This document shows, piece after piece, positions 52,603 to 60,842 of a DNA stretch of 64,000 bases. The stretch's first letter is position 1. The number at the start of each line of letters is the position of its first letter. A program made the translations under genes and the position numbers. The stretch comes from Streptomyces griseocarneus (lineage in GTDB: Bacteria; Actinomycetota; Actinomycetes; Streptomycetales; Streptomycetaceae), in NCBI RefSeq assembly GCF_014655595.1, contig NZ_BNBL01000014.1, forward strand, positions 1 to 64,000, given 5' to 3'. The notes under the pieces were generated by a model. The model had not been told where the DNA came from and made no database searches. It saw only the letters and a list, made by a program, of their open reading frames with translations.

Positions 52603-53603
52603 GTCGACCCGGCCCAGTCCAGCAGCTCCTCCGCCGTCCAGGTGGTGACGACGCGGTCGGCGGGCACGCCGCACTCCTCGGCCCGCGCACACCCGTGGAT
52701 CTGCCAGTCGAGCTGGCCCGGGGCGTGGGCGTCGCTGTCGATGGAGAACAGCACCCCCGCGTCCAGCGCCTCGCGCAGCAGCCTGCGCGGGGGGTCGAGG
52801 CGCTCGGGCCGGCAGTTGATCTCCACGGCGGTGCCGAAGCGGGCGCACGCGGCGAAGACCATCGCCGCGTCGAACTCCGACTCCGGCCGGTGGCCCAGGA
52901 TCCGCCCCGTGCAGTGCCCCAGGACGTCGACGAGGGGATTGGCGACGGCGGCCACCATGCGGCGCGTCATGGACTCGGCGTCCATCCGCAGCTTGGAGTG
53001 CACCGAGGCGACCACCACGTCCAGGCGCTCGAGCAGCTCCGGGTCCTGGTCCAGCGAGCCGTCGGCCAGGATGTCGCACTCGATGCCGGTCAGCAGCCGG
53101 AAGCCGTCCCCGAACAGCTCGTCGACCTCCGCGACCACCTCGAGCTGCTCGCGCAGCCGCTCCGGCGACAGGCCGCGGGCGATCGTCAGCCGGGGGGAGT
53201 GGTCGGTGAGGACGGCCCACTCGTGGCCCAGCGCCCGGGCGGCGCGGGCCATCTCCCCGATCGGGCTGCCGCCGTCCGACCAGTCCGAGTGCAGATGGCA
53301 GTCGCCGCGCAGCGCCGCCCGCAGCTCCAGCCCGCCCTCCGCCAGCGGCCCGGCCTCCTCCTCCAGGCGGGCCAGATAGCCGGGCACCTCGCCGCGCACG
53401 GCCTCGGTCACCACCGCCGCGGTCTTGGGCCCGACGCCCTTCAGGCCGGTGAGGGATCCGTCGGCGGCGCGGCGGCGCACCTCCTCGTCCGGCATCGCGC
53501 CGACCACGGCGGCGGCCGTCCGGAACGCCTTCACCCGGTAGGTGGGCGCCTGGGCGCGCTCCAGCAGGAACGCGATGCGCTCGAGCGCCTCCACCGGTTC
53601 CAT
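52599..53603 (-). CDS. HhH-PHP domain phosphoesterase (PolX-like without the polymerase domain)
   Basis: A 334-residue protein. The N-terminal helical domain has a helix-hairpin-helix (LKGVGPKTAAVVTEAV). A PHP domain follows with metal ligands in GDCHLHSDWSDGG, LTDHSPRL, GIECDI, VVASVHSK and SIDSDAHAPG. It corresponds to bacterial PolX minus its nucleotidyltransferase part. ATG 53603 has GGAGG 8 nt upstream. Coupling to a DNA ligase and proximity to ku suggest trimming of 3' ends before ligation; this is inference. Confidence 0.9.
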   Translation of the reverse strand: MEPVEALERIAFLLERAQAPTYRVKAFRTAAAVVGAMPDEEVRRRAADGSLTGLKGVGPKTAAVVTEAVRGEVPGYLARLEEEAGPLAEGGLELRAALRGDCHLHSDWSDGGSPIGEMARAARALGHEWAVLTDHSPRLTIARGLSPERLREQLEVVAEVDELFGDGFRLLTGIECDILADGSLDQDPELLERLDVVVASVHSKLRMDAESMTRRMVAAVANPLVDVLGHCTGRILGHRPESEFDAAMVFAACARFGTAVEINCRPERLDPPRRLLREALDAGVLFSIDSDAHAPGQLDWQIHGCARAEECGVPADRVVTTWTAEELLDWAGST

Positions 53604-53728
53604 GGCCTCTGCCTCCACACCACCACCGTGCGCTACCCCTCGCGCGTTCGCACGCGTTCGGCCCGGGCCCCGTACGGGCAGGACCAACCCGGAGCACCTT
53701 CCCGCGCAGCGACCTCGAGGAGGCGGAC

Positions 53729-55174
53729 GTGAGCGTCGAGGAGAGAGCCGAGACGAGCACCCCGCGGCACGGCCCGCCGGCCGCAAGGCCCCGCCGGGCG
53801 GTGGTCCTCGGCGGGGGACTGGCCGGCATGCTGGCCGCGTCCGTGCTGACCGGCCACGCCGACGAGGTGGTGGTGCTCGAGCGCGACCGGCTCCCGGCGA
53901 CGGCCCTGCCGCGCAAGGGCCTGCCGCAGGCCCGGCACGCCCATGTGCTGCTCTCCGGCGGGGCCCGGGCCATGGAGTCGCTGCTGCCCGGGATCACCGA
54001 CGCCTGGCTGGCGGCGGGGGCCCGGCGGATGGCGCTGCCCACCGCCCTGGTGTCGCTGTCGGCACAGGGCTGGATCCCGCGCGCGGCCGAGCGGCAGTTC
54101 CTCATCTCCTGCAGCCGTGACCTGCTCGACCTGGTCGTCCGGCAGCGGGTGACGGCCCTGCCGCGGGTCACCGTGCGGGAGGGCGTCGAGGTCCACGGCC
54201 TGACCGGCGACGCCCGGCGGGTCACCGGCGTGCGCCTGACCGACGAGGGGAACGGCGGCCCGGGCACGCTGGCGGCCGACTTCGTCGTCGACGCCACCGG
54301 CCGCGGCTCGCGGGCCCCCCGCTGGCTGACCGGGCTCGGCCTGCCCGCGGTCCGGGAGGAGACCGTCGACTCCGGCCTGGTCTACGCCAGCCGGCTCTTC
54401 CGGGCACCGCCGGGCGCCGAGGACTTCCCCCTGGTGAGCGTCGCGCCCTCGCCGGGCAGGGACCTGCCGGGCCAGGGGATGACCATGCACCCCGTCGAGG
54501 GCGGGCGGTGGCTGATGACCGTCTCCGGCACGCGCGGCGGCGAACCCTCCCGGGACAACGACGCGTTCGAGCCGTTCGCGCGCCGGCTGCGCCACCCCAT
54601 CGCGGCCGACCTCATCGCCCGCGCGGAGCCGCTGACCGACGTCCACCTCAACCGCTCCACCGTCAACCGGCGCCGCCGCTTCGAGCGCCTGGACGCCTGG
54701 CCCGCCGGCTTCGTCGTCACCGGGGACGCCGTCGCCGCCTACAACCCCGTCTACGGGCACGGCATGTCGGTGGCCGCCCTCGACGCGGTCGCGCTGCGCG
54801 AGGTCCTGGCGGGGGAGGTGCTCGCCGACCCCCGGGTGGCCCGCCGTGCCCAGCGCGCCCTCGCCCGTACGGCGGACGCGGCCTGGGCCATGGCGGCCGG
54901 CGAGGACATCCACTACCCGGGCGCCGTCGGCGAGCGGCCGCCGGCCGCCACGCGGCTGCTGCGGGGCTATCTGCAGCGCCTGATGCGCACGGGGACGGTG
55001 GACCACGCCGTGACCCGGGTGCTGCTCGACGTGATGACGCTGTCGGCGCCGTTGTCGCGGCTGTTCGCGCCCGACGTGGCGCTGCGCGTGGCGCGCGGCC
55101 CCGGCCTCCGGCCGCCGCACGAGCCGCCGGTCACTGCCGACGAAATGGCCCGCGCCGGCCTGGCGGCCCGCTGA
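53729..55174 (+). CDS. FAD-dependent oxidoreductase (epoxidase/monooxygenase-like)
   Basis: A 481-residue flavoprotein with the N-terminal dinucleotide fold AVVLGGGLAGMLAASVL, the middle VVDATGRGSRAP and the C-terminal GD motif FVVTGDAVAAYNPVYGHGM. This combination matches a large actinobacterial family related to squalene epoxidase and polyketide hydroxylases; the substrate is unknown. GGAGG lies about 7 nt before GTG 53729. It diverges from the PHP-ligase operon. No partner reductase is nearby. Confidence 0.87.
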   Translation: MSVEERAETSTPRHGPPAARPRRAVVLGGGLAGMLAASVLTGHADEVVVLERDRLPATALPRKGLPQARHAHVLLSGGARAMESLLPGITDAWLAAGARRMALPTALVSLSAQGWIPRAAERQFLISCSRDLLDLVVRQRVTALPRVTVREGVEVHGLTGDARRVTGVRLTDEGNGGPGTLAADFVVDATGRGSRAPRWLTGLGLPAVREETVDSGLVYASRLFRAPPGAEDFPLVSVAPSPGRDLPGQGMTMHPVEGGRWLMTVSGTRGGEPSRDNDAFEPFARRLRHPIAADLIARAEPLTDVHLNRSTVNRRRRFERLDAWPAGFVVTGDAVAAYNPVYGHGMSVAALDAVALREVLAGEVLADPRVARRAQRALARTADAAWAMAAGEDIHYPGAVGERPPAATRLLRGYLQRLMRTGTVDHAVTRVLLDVMTLSAPLSRLFAPDVALRVARGPGLRPPHEPPVTADEMARAGLAAR

Positions 55175-55192
55175 CCGGCTGCCGGCCGGCAG

Positions 55193-55245
55193 CTGACCGG
55201 CCGCGCGGCGGGGCCGGCGTGCTTCCCCGCCCGCGCGCCGGTCAG
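55193..55245. terminator. Bidirectional terminator, 21-nt arms
   Basis: Nearly perfect arms at 55193-55213 and 55225-55245 flank an 11-base loop. The right arm contains the stop codon of the minus-strand LMF gene. A smaller palindrome, GCTGCCGGCCGGCAGC, lies just to the left. Confidence 0.8.
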
Positions 55246-56672
55246 CGCCTGGCCAGCCGTGTGGGCGGGAGGTACTCGCGCTCGAGGGTGCGGTGCCACC
55301 AGGCGCCGGTCTCCCGCAGCTCCCGCCAGGTGGTGAAGCGGTAGAGGTAGAGCCGGGCGCGGACGTGGGTGGGCGGGGCGGTGGGGAAGGGGTTGTGCCG
55401 CAGCAGGCGCAGGGTCGCCGGGTCGCCCGTCAGCAGCCGTTCGACGAAGGGGCCGAACCACTCCCGCGCGTAGGCCGGTGAGATCCCCGCGAACCACATC
55501 AGCCAGTCCAGTCGCAGGTGGTACGGGGCGAACTGGCGGGGGAGCCGGCGGGGGTCGCCCGGCTTGCCCCTGAAGCCGTACTCCTTCCAGACCGTCCCGT
55601 CGGTGAGGGTCTCCTCGTCGGTGCCCTCGACGACCACCTCGTGCCGGCTGCGGTTGACGCTGCCGAAGGCACCGTAGGTGTTGACCAGGTGAAACACATT
55701 GAAGGACATGTTCATCCGCTGGTGCCGGGAGAGCAGATTGCGCGCGGGCCACCAGCTGAGCACCACCACCAGCGCCGTCGCGGCGAGGACCAGGACCTCG
55801 TACCACACGGGCGCCGGGCCCAGCGGTGCGTGGCGCGCCACGGAGAACACGTCCGCCATCGCCTGACCGTCGACGGCGGCGAAGGCCAGGACGATGGTCA
55901 GCCAGTTCAGCCAGGAGAAGTTGCCGGAGGCGACCAGCCAGAGCTGGGTGCAGATGATCACGCCGGCCGCGACGCTCGCCACCGGCTGCGGGGCGAAGAG
56001 CCCGATGGGCACCACGAGCTGGGCGACGTGGTTGGCGGCCGTCTCCACGCGGTGCAGCGGCCGGGGCAGCCGGTGGAAGAACCAGCTCAGCGGCCCGGGC
56101 ATGGGCTGGGTCTCGTGGTGGTAGTACAGGCAGGTCAGATTCCGCCAGCAGGGGTCCCCGCGCAGCTTGATCAGCCCCGCGCCGAACTCCACGCGGAACA
56201 GCAGCCACCGCACCAGCCACAGCACCAGCACGGGCGGGTCCGTCCGCGCGTTGCCCAGGAAGACCGCCAGGAAGCCGGCCTCCAGCAGCAGCGACTCCCA
56301 GCCGAAGCCGTACCAGGTCTGGCCGACGTTCACGATGGACAGGTACAGCGCCCACAGCGCCAGCCACATCAGCATCGACGCCCACAGCGGCACCGCGTCC
56401 GCCGCCCCCGCCGTCACCGCGGCCGCCAGCAGCGCGCCGCCCCAGGCCCAGGCGGCGAAGAAGCGGTCGGAGTAGTGGAGGTGGAAGACGCTGGGCGACC
56501 GGCGCAGGGGGACGTAGGCGACGAACCGGGGCACCGGCAGCATGCCCCGCGCGCCGATGAGCGCGCGGAACTGCAGGGCGGCCGAGAGGAAGGCCACCAG
56601 GTAGACGGCGGCGAGCGCGCGCTGCAGGACGAGCCGGCTCAGCCAGTAGCCGGGGGCCGTGAACCACTCCAT
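55242..56672 (-). CDS. Lipase maturation factor family membrane protein
   Basis: A 476-residue polytopic protein related to vertebrate LMF1/LMF2. It has about eight hydrophobic segments and the conserved regions FRVEFGAGLIKLRGDPCWRN, LTCLYYHHETQPMP and FHLVNTYGAFGSVN. The C-terminal soluble part contains EYGFRGKPGDP and DWLMWFAG. In animals LMF1 helps fold lipases in the ER; the bacterial role is unknown. ATG 56672 starts the family core. It diverges from the SpoIIE phosphatase. Confidence 0.9.
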   Translation of the reverse strand: MEWFTAPGYWLSRLVLQRALAAVYLVAFLSAALQFRALIGARGMLPVPRFVAYVPLRRSPSVFHLHYSDRFFAAWAWGGALLAAAVTAGAADAVPLWASMLMWLALWALYLSIVNVGQTWYGFGWESLLLEAGFLAVFLGNARTDPPVLVLWLVRWLLFRVEFGAGLIKLRGDPCWRNLTCLYYHHETQPMPGPLSWFFHRLPRPLHRVETAANHVAQLVVPIGLFAPQPVASVAAGVIICTQLWLVASGNFSWLNWLTIVLAFAAVDGQAMADVFSVARHAPLGPAPVWYEVLVLAATALVVVLSWWPARNLLSRHQRMNMSFNVFHLVNTYGAFGSVNRSRHEVVVEGTDEETLTDGTVWKEYGFRGKPGDPRRLPRQFAPYHLRLDWLMWFAGISPAYAREWFGPFVERLLTGDPATLRLLRHNPFPTAPPTHVRARLYLYRFTTWRELRETGAWWHRTLEREYLPPTRLARR

Positions 56673-56751
56673 GCCGGTATCCGTACCACCGCTGCCGCCG
56701 GGAGCTCGCAGTCCCATCGAAGAAACCGACAAAAGGTGGCAGAGTGGCCCT

Positions 56752-58839
56752 ATGGTTGATCGGGGAGCGACGCCCGCCGCCGCAGCGCCGCCGGACGACT
56801 GGCCCGCCCGCCCGGAGCTGATCCACGCCCTCCACCGCACGGGAAGCTTCGACTGGGACCTCGTCAGCGGACGCCTGCACCTGGACCCCGTGGCCCTCGA
56901 GGTCCTGGAGATGCCGGCGGAGGCCTTCCACGGCAACATCTCCGACCTCTCCGGCCGGCTGCCCCGCCCCGACGCCACCAGGCTCGACGCCCAGGTCGCC
57001 CGCGCCCTGAAGGAGGGCCGCGAGAGCTACGGCGCCTACTACCGCGTCCGAGGGGAGGACGGCAGCCTGCGCTGGACGTACACCCAGGGCCTCATCCGGC
57101 GCGACGAGCAGGGACGCCCCTGCCGCATCATGGGCATCGTCCGTGACGCCGGCGAGGAGCTCGGCCAGGCCGGGCCGCGCGAGCAGGACCTCGAGCGACG
57201 CCACCAGACCACCGTGGTGGAGGCCATCACCGCCGCCCTGGCCCACGCCAGGACCGTCCAGGACGTCATCGACTTCTTCAAGGACGCCCAGGCCGTCGAG
57301 CACCTCGGCTCCGACCTGCTCGTCCTCGGCCTCGTCGAGTCCGGCCGGATCCACCTCGTCGCCGAGGGCCCCTCCGAGCACTTCATCCCCGGCACCCGCT
57401 ACACCCGGGTCGACGACAACTTCCCCATGAGCGACGTCATCCGCACCCTCGTCCCGCGCTTCATCGAGTCCCGCGAGGAGTTCGCCACCTCCTACCCCTG
57501 GCTGTGGGAGCGCATCAAGGACATCGGCATCGCCTCCGCCGCCTACCTCCCGCTGGTCGCCCAGGCCCGCCCCATCGGCGCCCTCGGCCTCCTCTACCGC
57601 GAGGCGCGCGGCTTCACCCAGCACGAGCGCAACCTCTTCATCGCGCTGAGCAGCAGCCTCGCCCAGAGCATCGCCCGCGCCATGCTCTTCGACCAGGAGC
57701 ACGACCTCGCCGAGGGCCTCCAGCAGGCCATGCTCCCGCGCCGCATCCCCGAGATCCCCGGCGCCCAGATCGCCGTCCGCTACCGCTCCGCCCGCATGGG
57801 CCGGGACATCGGCGGCGACTGGTACGACGCCATCCCGCTGCCCGGCGGCCGGGTCGGGGCCGTCATCGGCGACGTCCAGGGCCACGACACCCACGCCGCG
57901 GCCGTCATGGGCCAGCTGCGCATCGTCCTGCGGGCCTACGCCACCGAGGGCCACGCCCCCGCCACCGTCATGGCCCGCGCCTCCTCCTTCCTCTACGAGC
58001 TCGAGACCGACCGCTTCGCGACCTGCACCTACGCCGAGGCCGACCTCGCCACCGGGGTCGTCCAGCTGGTCCGCGCCGGCCACATAGACCCGCTGCTGCG
58101 CCACACCGACGGCACCGTCCGCCGCCTGCCCGTCTCGGGAGGACTGCCGCTGGGCCTGTCCGCCGAGTTCGGCCGCCTCGACTACCCCGTGACCACCGTC
58201 GAACTGGACCCGGGGGAGACCCTGATGATGTTCACCGACGGTCTGGTCGAGGAGCCCGGATCCGACCTCGACGAGGGCATCCGCACGCTCTCCACCGCCG
58301 TCCGCGAGGGCCCCTACGACCTCCACAAGCTGGCCGACCTGCTGTGCGACGCGATCGGTGAGCGCATCGGGGAGGACGACATGGCCGTCCTGCTGCTGCG
58401 CCGCCACGGCCCCGCCGTACGCGGCGGGGGACGGCTGCAGCAGCACATCGCCCCCGCCGACCCCGAGGCCCTCTCGGCCGGCCGGCACATGATCCGCGCG
58501 GCGGTACGGGCCTGGGGCGCCCGGGAACGATCCGACGAGATCGAGCTGGTCGCCGACGAGTTGGTCACCAACGCCCTGCTGCACACCGACGGGGCCGCCG
58601 TGGTGACGATCCGTATGATGCCCGGCCCCGAACGGCGGGTACGGGTCGAGGTCGAGGACAAGTCCAGCGTCCTGCCGCGCCGCCGCGAGCCGGGCGAGGC
58701 GGGGGTCTCGGGCCGGGGGCTGCTGCTGGTCGAGGAGCTGACCGACGTCTGGGGCGTGGAGTCGCGCGGCACCGGAAAGTCCGTCTGGTGCGAATTCGTC
58801 GTCACCGACGGGCAGCACGCCGCCGACGCCGCCGACTGA
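56752..58839 (+). CDS. PAS-GAF-PP2C (SpoIIE)-HATPase regulatory phosphatase
   Basis: A 695-residue soluble sensor with four modules: PAS (about 25-130), GAF (about 150-310), PP2C/SpoIIE phosphatase (about 330-545, with RDIGGDWYDAIPL and VIGDVQGHD), and a C-terminal anti-sigma-type ATPase (about 565-690, with ELVADELVTNALLH and GRGLLLVEEL). It should dephosphorylate an anti-anti-sigma factor and may itself act as an anti-sigma kinase. No sigma-factor gene is adjacent. CAGAGT just upstream of ATG 56752 suggests a leaderless transcript. Confidence 0.92.
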   Translation: MVDRGATPAAAAPPDDWPARPELIHALHRTGSFDWDLVSGRLHLDPVALEVLEMPAEAFHGNISDLSGRLPRPDATRLDAQVARALKEGRESYGAYYRVRGEDGSLRWTYTQGLIRRDEQGRPCRIMGIVRDAGEELGQAGPREQDLERRHQTTVVEAITAALAHARTVQDVIDFFKDAQAVEHLGSDLLVLGLVESGRIHLVAEGPSEHFIPGTRYTRVDDNFPMSDVIRTLVPRFIESREEFATSYPWLWERIKDIGIASAAYLPLVAQARPIGALGLLYREARGFTQHERNLFIALSSSLAQSIARAMLFDQEHDLAEGLQQAMLPRRIPEIPGAQIAVRYRSARMGRDIGGDWYDAIPLPGGRVGAVIGDVQGHDTHAAAVMGQLRIVLRAYATEGHAPATVMARASSFLYELETDRFATCTYAEADLATGVVQLVRAGHIDPLLRHTDGTVRRLPVSGGLPLGLSAEFGRLDYPVTTVELDPGETLMMFTDGLVEEPGSDLDEGIRTLSTAVREGPYDLHKLADLLCDAIGERIGEDDMAVLLLRRHGPAVRGGGRLQQHIAPADPEALSAGRHMIRAAVRAWGARERSDEIELVADELVTNALLHTDGAAVVTIRMMPGPERRVRVEVEDKSSVLPRRREPGEAGVSGRGLLLVEELTDVWGVESRGTGKSVWCEFVVTDGQHAADAAD

Positions 58840-58961
58840 AGACCGGCCGCCCGCCCCCGAGAGCGCCCCCGGACCCGCGCCGGCCCGCCCGGCAGGAAGA
58901 GGCCAAGGTCACAGCGGTTGCCCCTGCTGCGGGGCGCGCCCGCTCCCCTAGCCTTCCCCCC

Positions 58962-60842
58962 ATGACGGTCCTGCCCGACGACGGCTTCCACCTGGCCGCC
59001 GAGTTCCCGGACGCGACCCGCGAGCAGTGGCAGCGCCTTGTCGAGGGCGTGCTGAGCAGAGCGGGCACCGCGGCCGAGGGACCGGCGGCCGAGGACGCGC
59101 TGGCCACGGCGCTCCAGGACGGGCTCGCCACCCGCCCGCTCTACACCGCCGACGACGCCGGCGGCGCGCCCGGCCTTCCCGGCTTCCCGCCCTTCGTCCG
59201 CGGCGGCCGGACCGCCGGGACCGCGATCGACGGCTGGGACGTACGCCAGCACCACGGCGACCCCGACCCGCGCCGGGCCAACGAGGCCGTCCTGGCCGAC
59301 CTCGAGAACGGCGTCACCTCCCTGTGGCTCACCGTCGGCTCCGCCGGACTGCCGGCCGACGCCCTCCCGGCGGCCCTCGACGGCGTCTACCTCGACCTGG
59401 CACCCGTCGTCCTCGACGCCGGAGCGGAGTTCGAGACCGCCGCCCGGCACCTGCTGGCCCTCCACGACGAGCGCGGCCTGCCGCGCGGCGCGGCCCGGGG
59501 CAACCTCGGCGCCGACCCCCTGGGCGTCCTCGCCCGCACCGGCGGCGCGGACGACCCCGCCGGACCGCTGGCGGCCGCCGCCCGCCTCGCCGTCACCTGC
59601 GCCGCCGACCGCCCGGGCATCCGGGCCGTGACCGTCGACGCCCTGCCCTACCACGAAGCGGGCGCCTCGCCCGCCCAGGAACTGGGCTGCTCCCTCGCCA
59701 CCGGCGTGGCCTACCTGCGCGCGCTCACCGACGCAGGCTTGAGCGTCGACGAGGCCTGCGCACAGCTGGAGTTCCGCTACGCGGCCACCGCCGACCAGTT
59801 CCTGACCATCGCCACGCTGCGCGCCGCCCGCCGCCTGTGGGCCCGCGTCGCCGAGGTCAGCGGCGCCCGCGGCCCGGCGGCCGCCCAGCGCCAACACGCG
59901 GTCACCTCACCGGTGATGATGACCCGTCGCGACCCGTGGGTGAACATGCTGCGCACCACCCTCGCCTGCCTGGGCGCCGGAGTGGGCGGCGCCGACGCCG
60001 TGACCGTCCTGCCCTTCGACGAGGCCCTGGGCCTGCCGGACGCCTTCGCCCGCCGCATCGCCCGCAACACCTCCTCGATCCTGCTGGAGGAGTCCCACCT
60101 GGCCCGGGTCGTCGACCCGGCCGGCGGCTCCTGGTACGTGGAACGGCTCACCGACGAACTCGCCCACGCCGCCTGGGCGTGGTTCCAGGAGATCGAGCGC
60201 GCCGGCGGCCAGGCGGCCGCCCTGCGCTCCGGCCTCGTCGCCGAACGGCTCGCCGCGACCTGGCAGAGCCGGTCCGCCGACCTCGCCACGCGCCGCGAAC
60301 CCATCACCGGCGTCAGCGAGTTCCCCCACCTCGGCGAGCGGCCCCTGCACCGCGAGCCGGCCCCCGCCGCCCCCGCCGGCGGCCTGCCGAAGGTCCGCCG
60401 CGACGAGGCGTACGAGGCGCTGCGCGCCCGCTCCGACGCCCACCTCGCCGCCACCGGCACCCGCCCGCGCGTCCTGCTGGCCACCCTCGGCCCGGCCGCG
60501 GCCCACACCGCGCGGGCCACCTTCGCCGCCAACCTCTTCCGGGCCGGCGGCATCGAGCCGCTGGCCGAACCGGTGACCGCGGAGACAGCCGCCGCGGCCC
60601 TCGCCGGCAGCGGCGCCACGCTCGTCTGCCTGTGCTCCAGCGACGCGCTCTACGCCGACCAGGCCGACGCCGTCGCCGCCGCCCTCAAGGCGGCCGGAGC
60701 CGGCCGGGTCCTCCTCGCCGGCCGGCCCGCCGGCGAACAGCGGGAGGCCCACCGGCGGGCCGGAGTCGACGAGTTCGTCTTCGCGGGCTGCGACGCCGTC
60801 GCCGTCCTCTCCTCCGCCCTCGACCAGATGGGAGTGGCGTGA
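58962..60842 (+). CDS. mutA: Methylmalonyl-CoA mutase small subunit
   Basis: The non-catalytic subunit (626 residues) of the heterodimeric mutase. The barrel domain is clear (GWDVRQHHGDPDPRRANEAV, SPVMMTRRDPWVNMLRTT), but the C-terminal domain lacks the DxHxxG cobalamin motif (it reads VLLATLGPAAAHTARATF), as expected for this subunit. TAGCCT (58949-58954) places the transcript start at about ATG 58962, so it is probably leaderless. Its stop shares one base with the mutB start. Confidence 0.95.
   Translation: MTVLPDDGFHLAAEFPDATREQWQRLVEGVLSRAGTAAEGPAAEDALATALQDGLATRPLYTADDAGGAPGLPGFPPFVRGGRTAGTAIDGWDVRQHHGDPDPRRANEAVLADLENGVTSLWLTVGSAGLPADALPAALDGVYLDLAPVVLDAGAEFETAARHLLALHDERGLPRGAARGNLGADPLGVLARTGGADDPAGPLAAAARLAVTCAADRPGIRAVTVDALPYHEAGASPAQELGCSLATGVAYLRALTDAGLSVDEACAQLEFRYAATADQFLTIATLRAARRLWARVAEVSGARGPAAAQRQHAVTSPVMMTRRDPWVNMLRTTLACLGAGVGGADAVTVLPFDEALGLPDAFARRIARNTSSILLEESHLARVVDPAGGSWYVERLTDELAHAAWAWFQEIERAGGQAAALRSGLVAERLAATWQSRSADLATRREPITGVSEFPHLGERPLHREPAPAAPAGGLPKVRRDEAYEALRARSDAHLAATGTRPRVLLATLGPAAAHTARATFAANLFRAGGIEPLAEPVTAETAAAALAGSGATLVCLCSSDALYADQADAVAAALKAAGAGRVLLAGRPAGEQREAHRRAGVDEFVFAGCDAVAVLSSALDQMGVA

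Noticed and set aside
54967..58818. 1283-codon minus-strand open frame
   Set aside because: It covers parts of three recognisable genes and shows no domain; it is a composition artefact.
59027..60842. Second plus-strand frame through mutA that joins the mutB frame
   Set aside because: Only the part from 60842 is real (mutB). The earlier part is Arg/Pro-rich shadow of mutA and would erase the TGATG junction.
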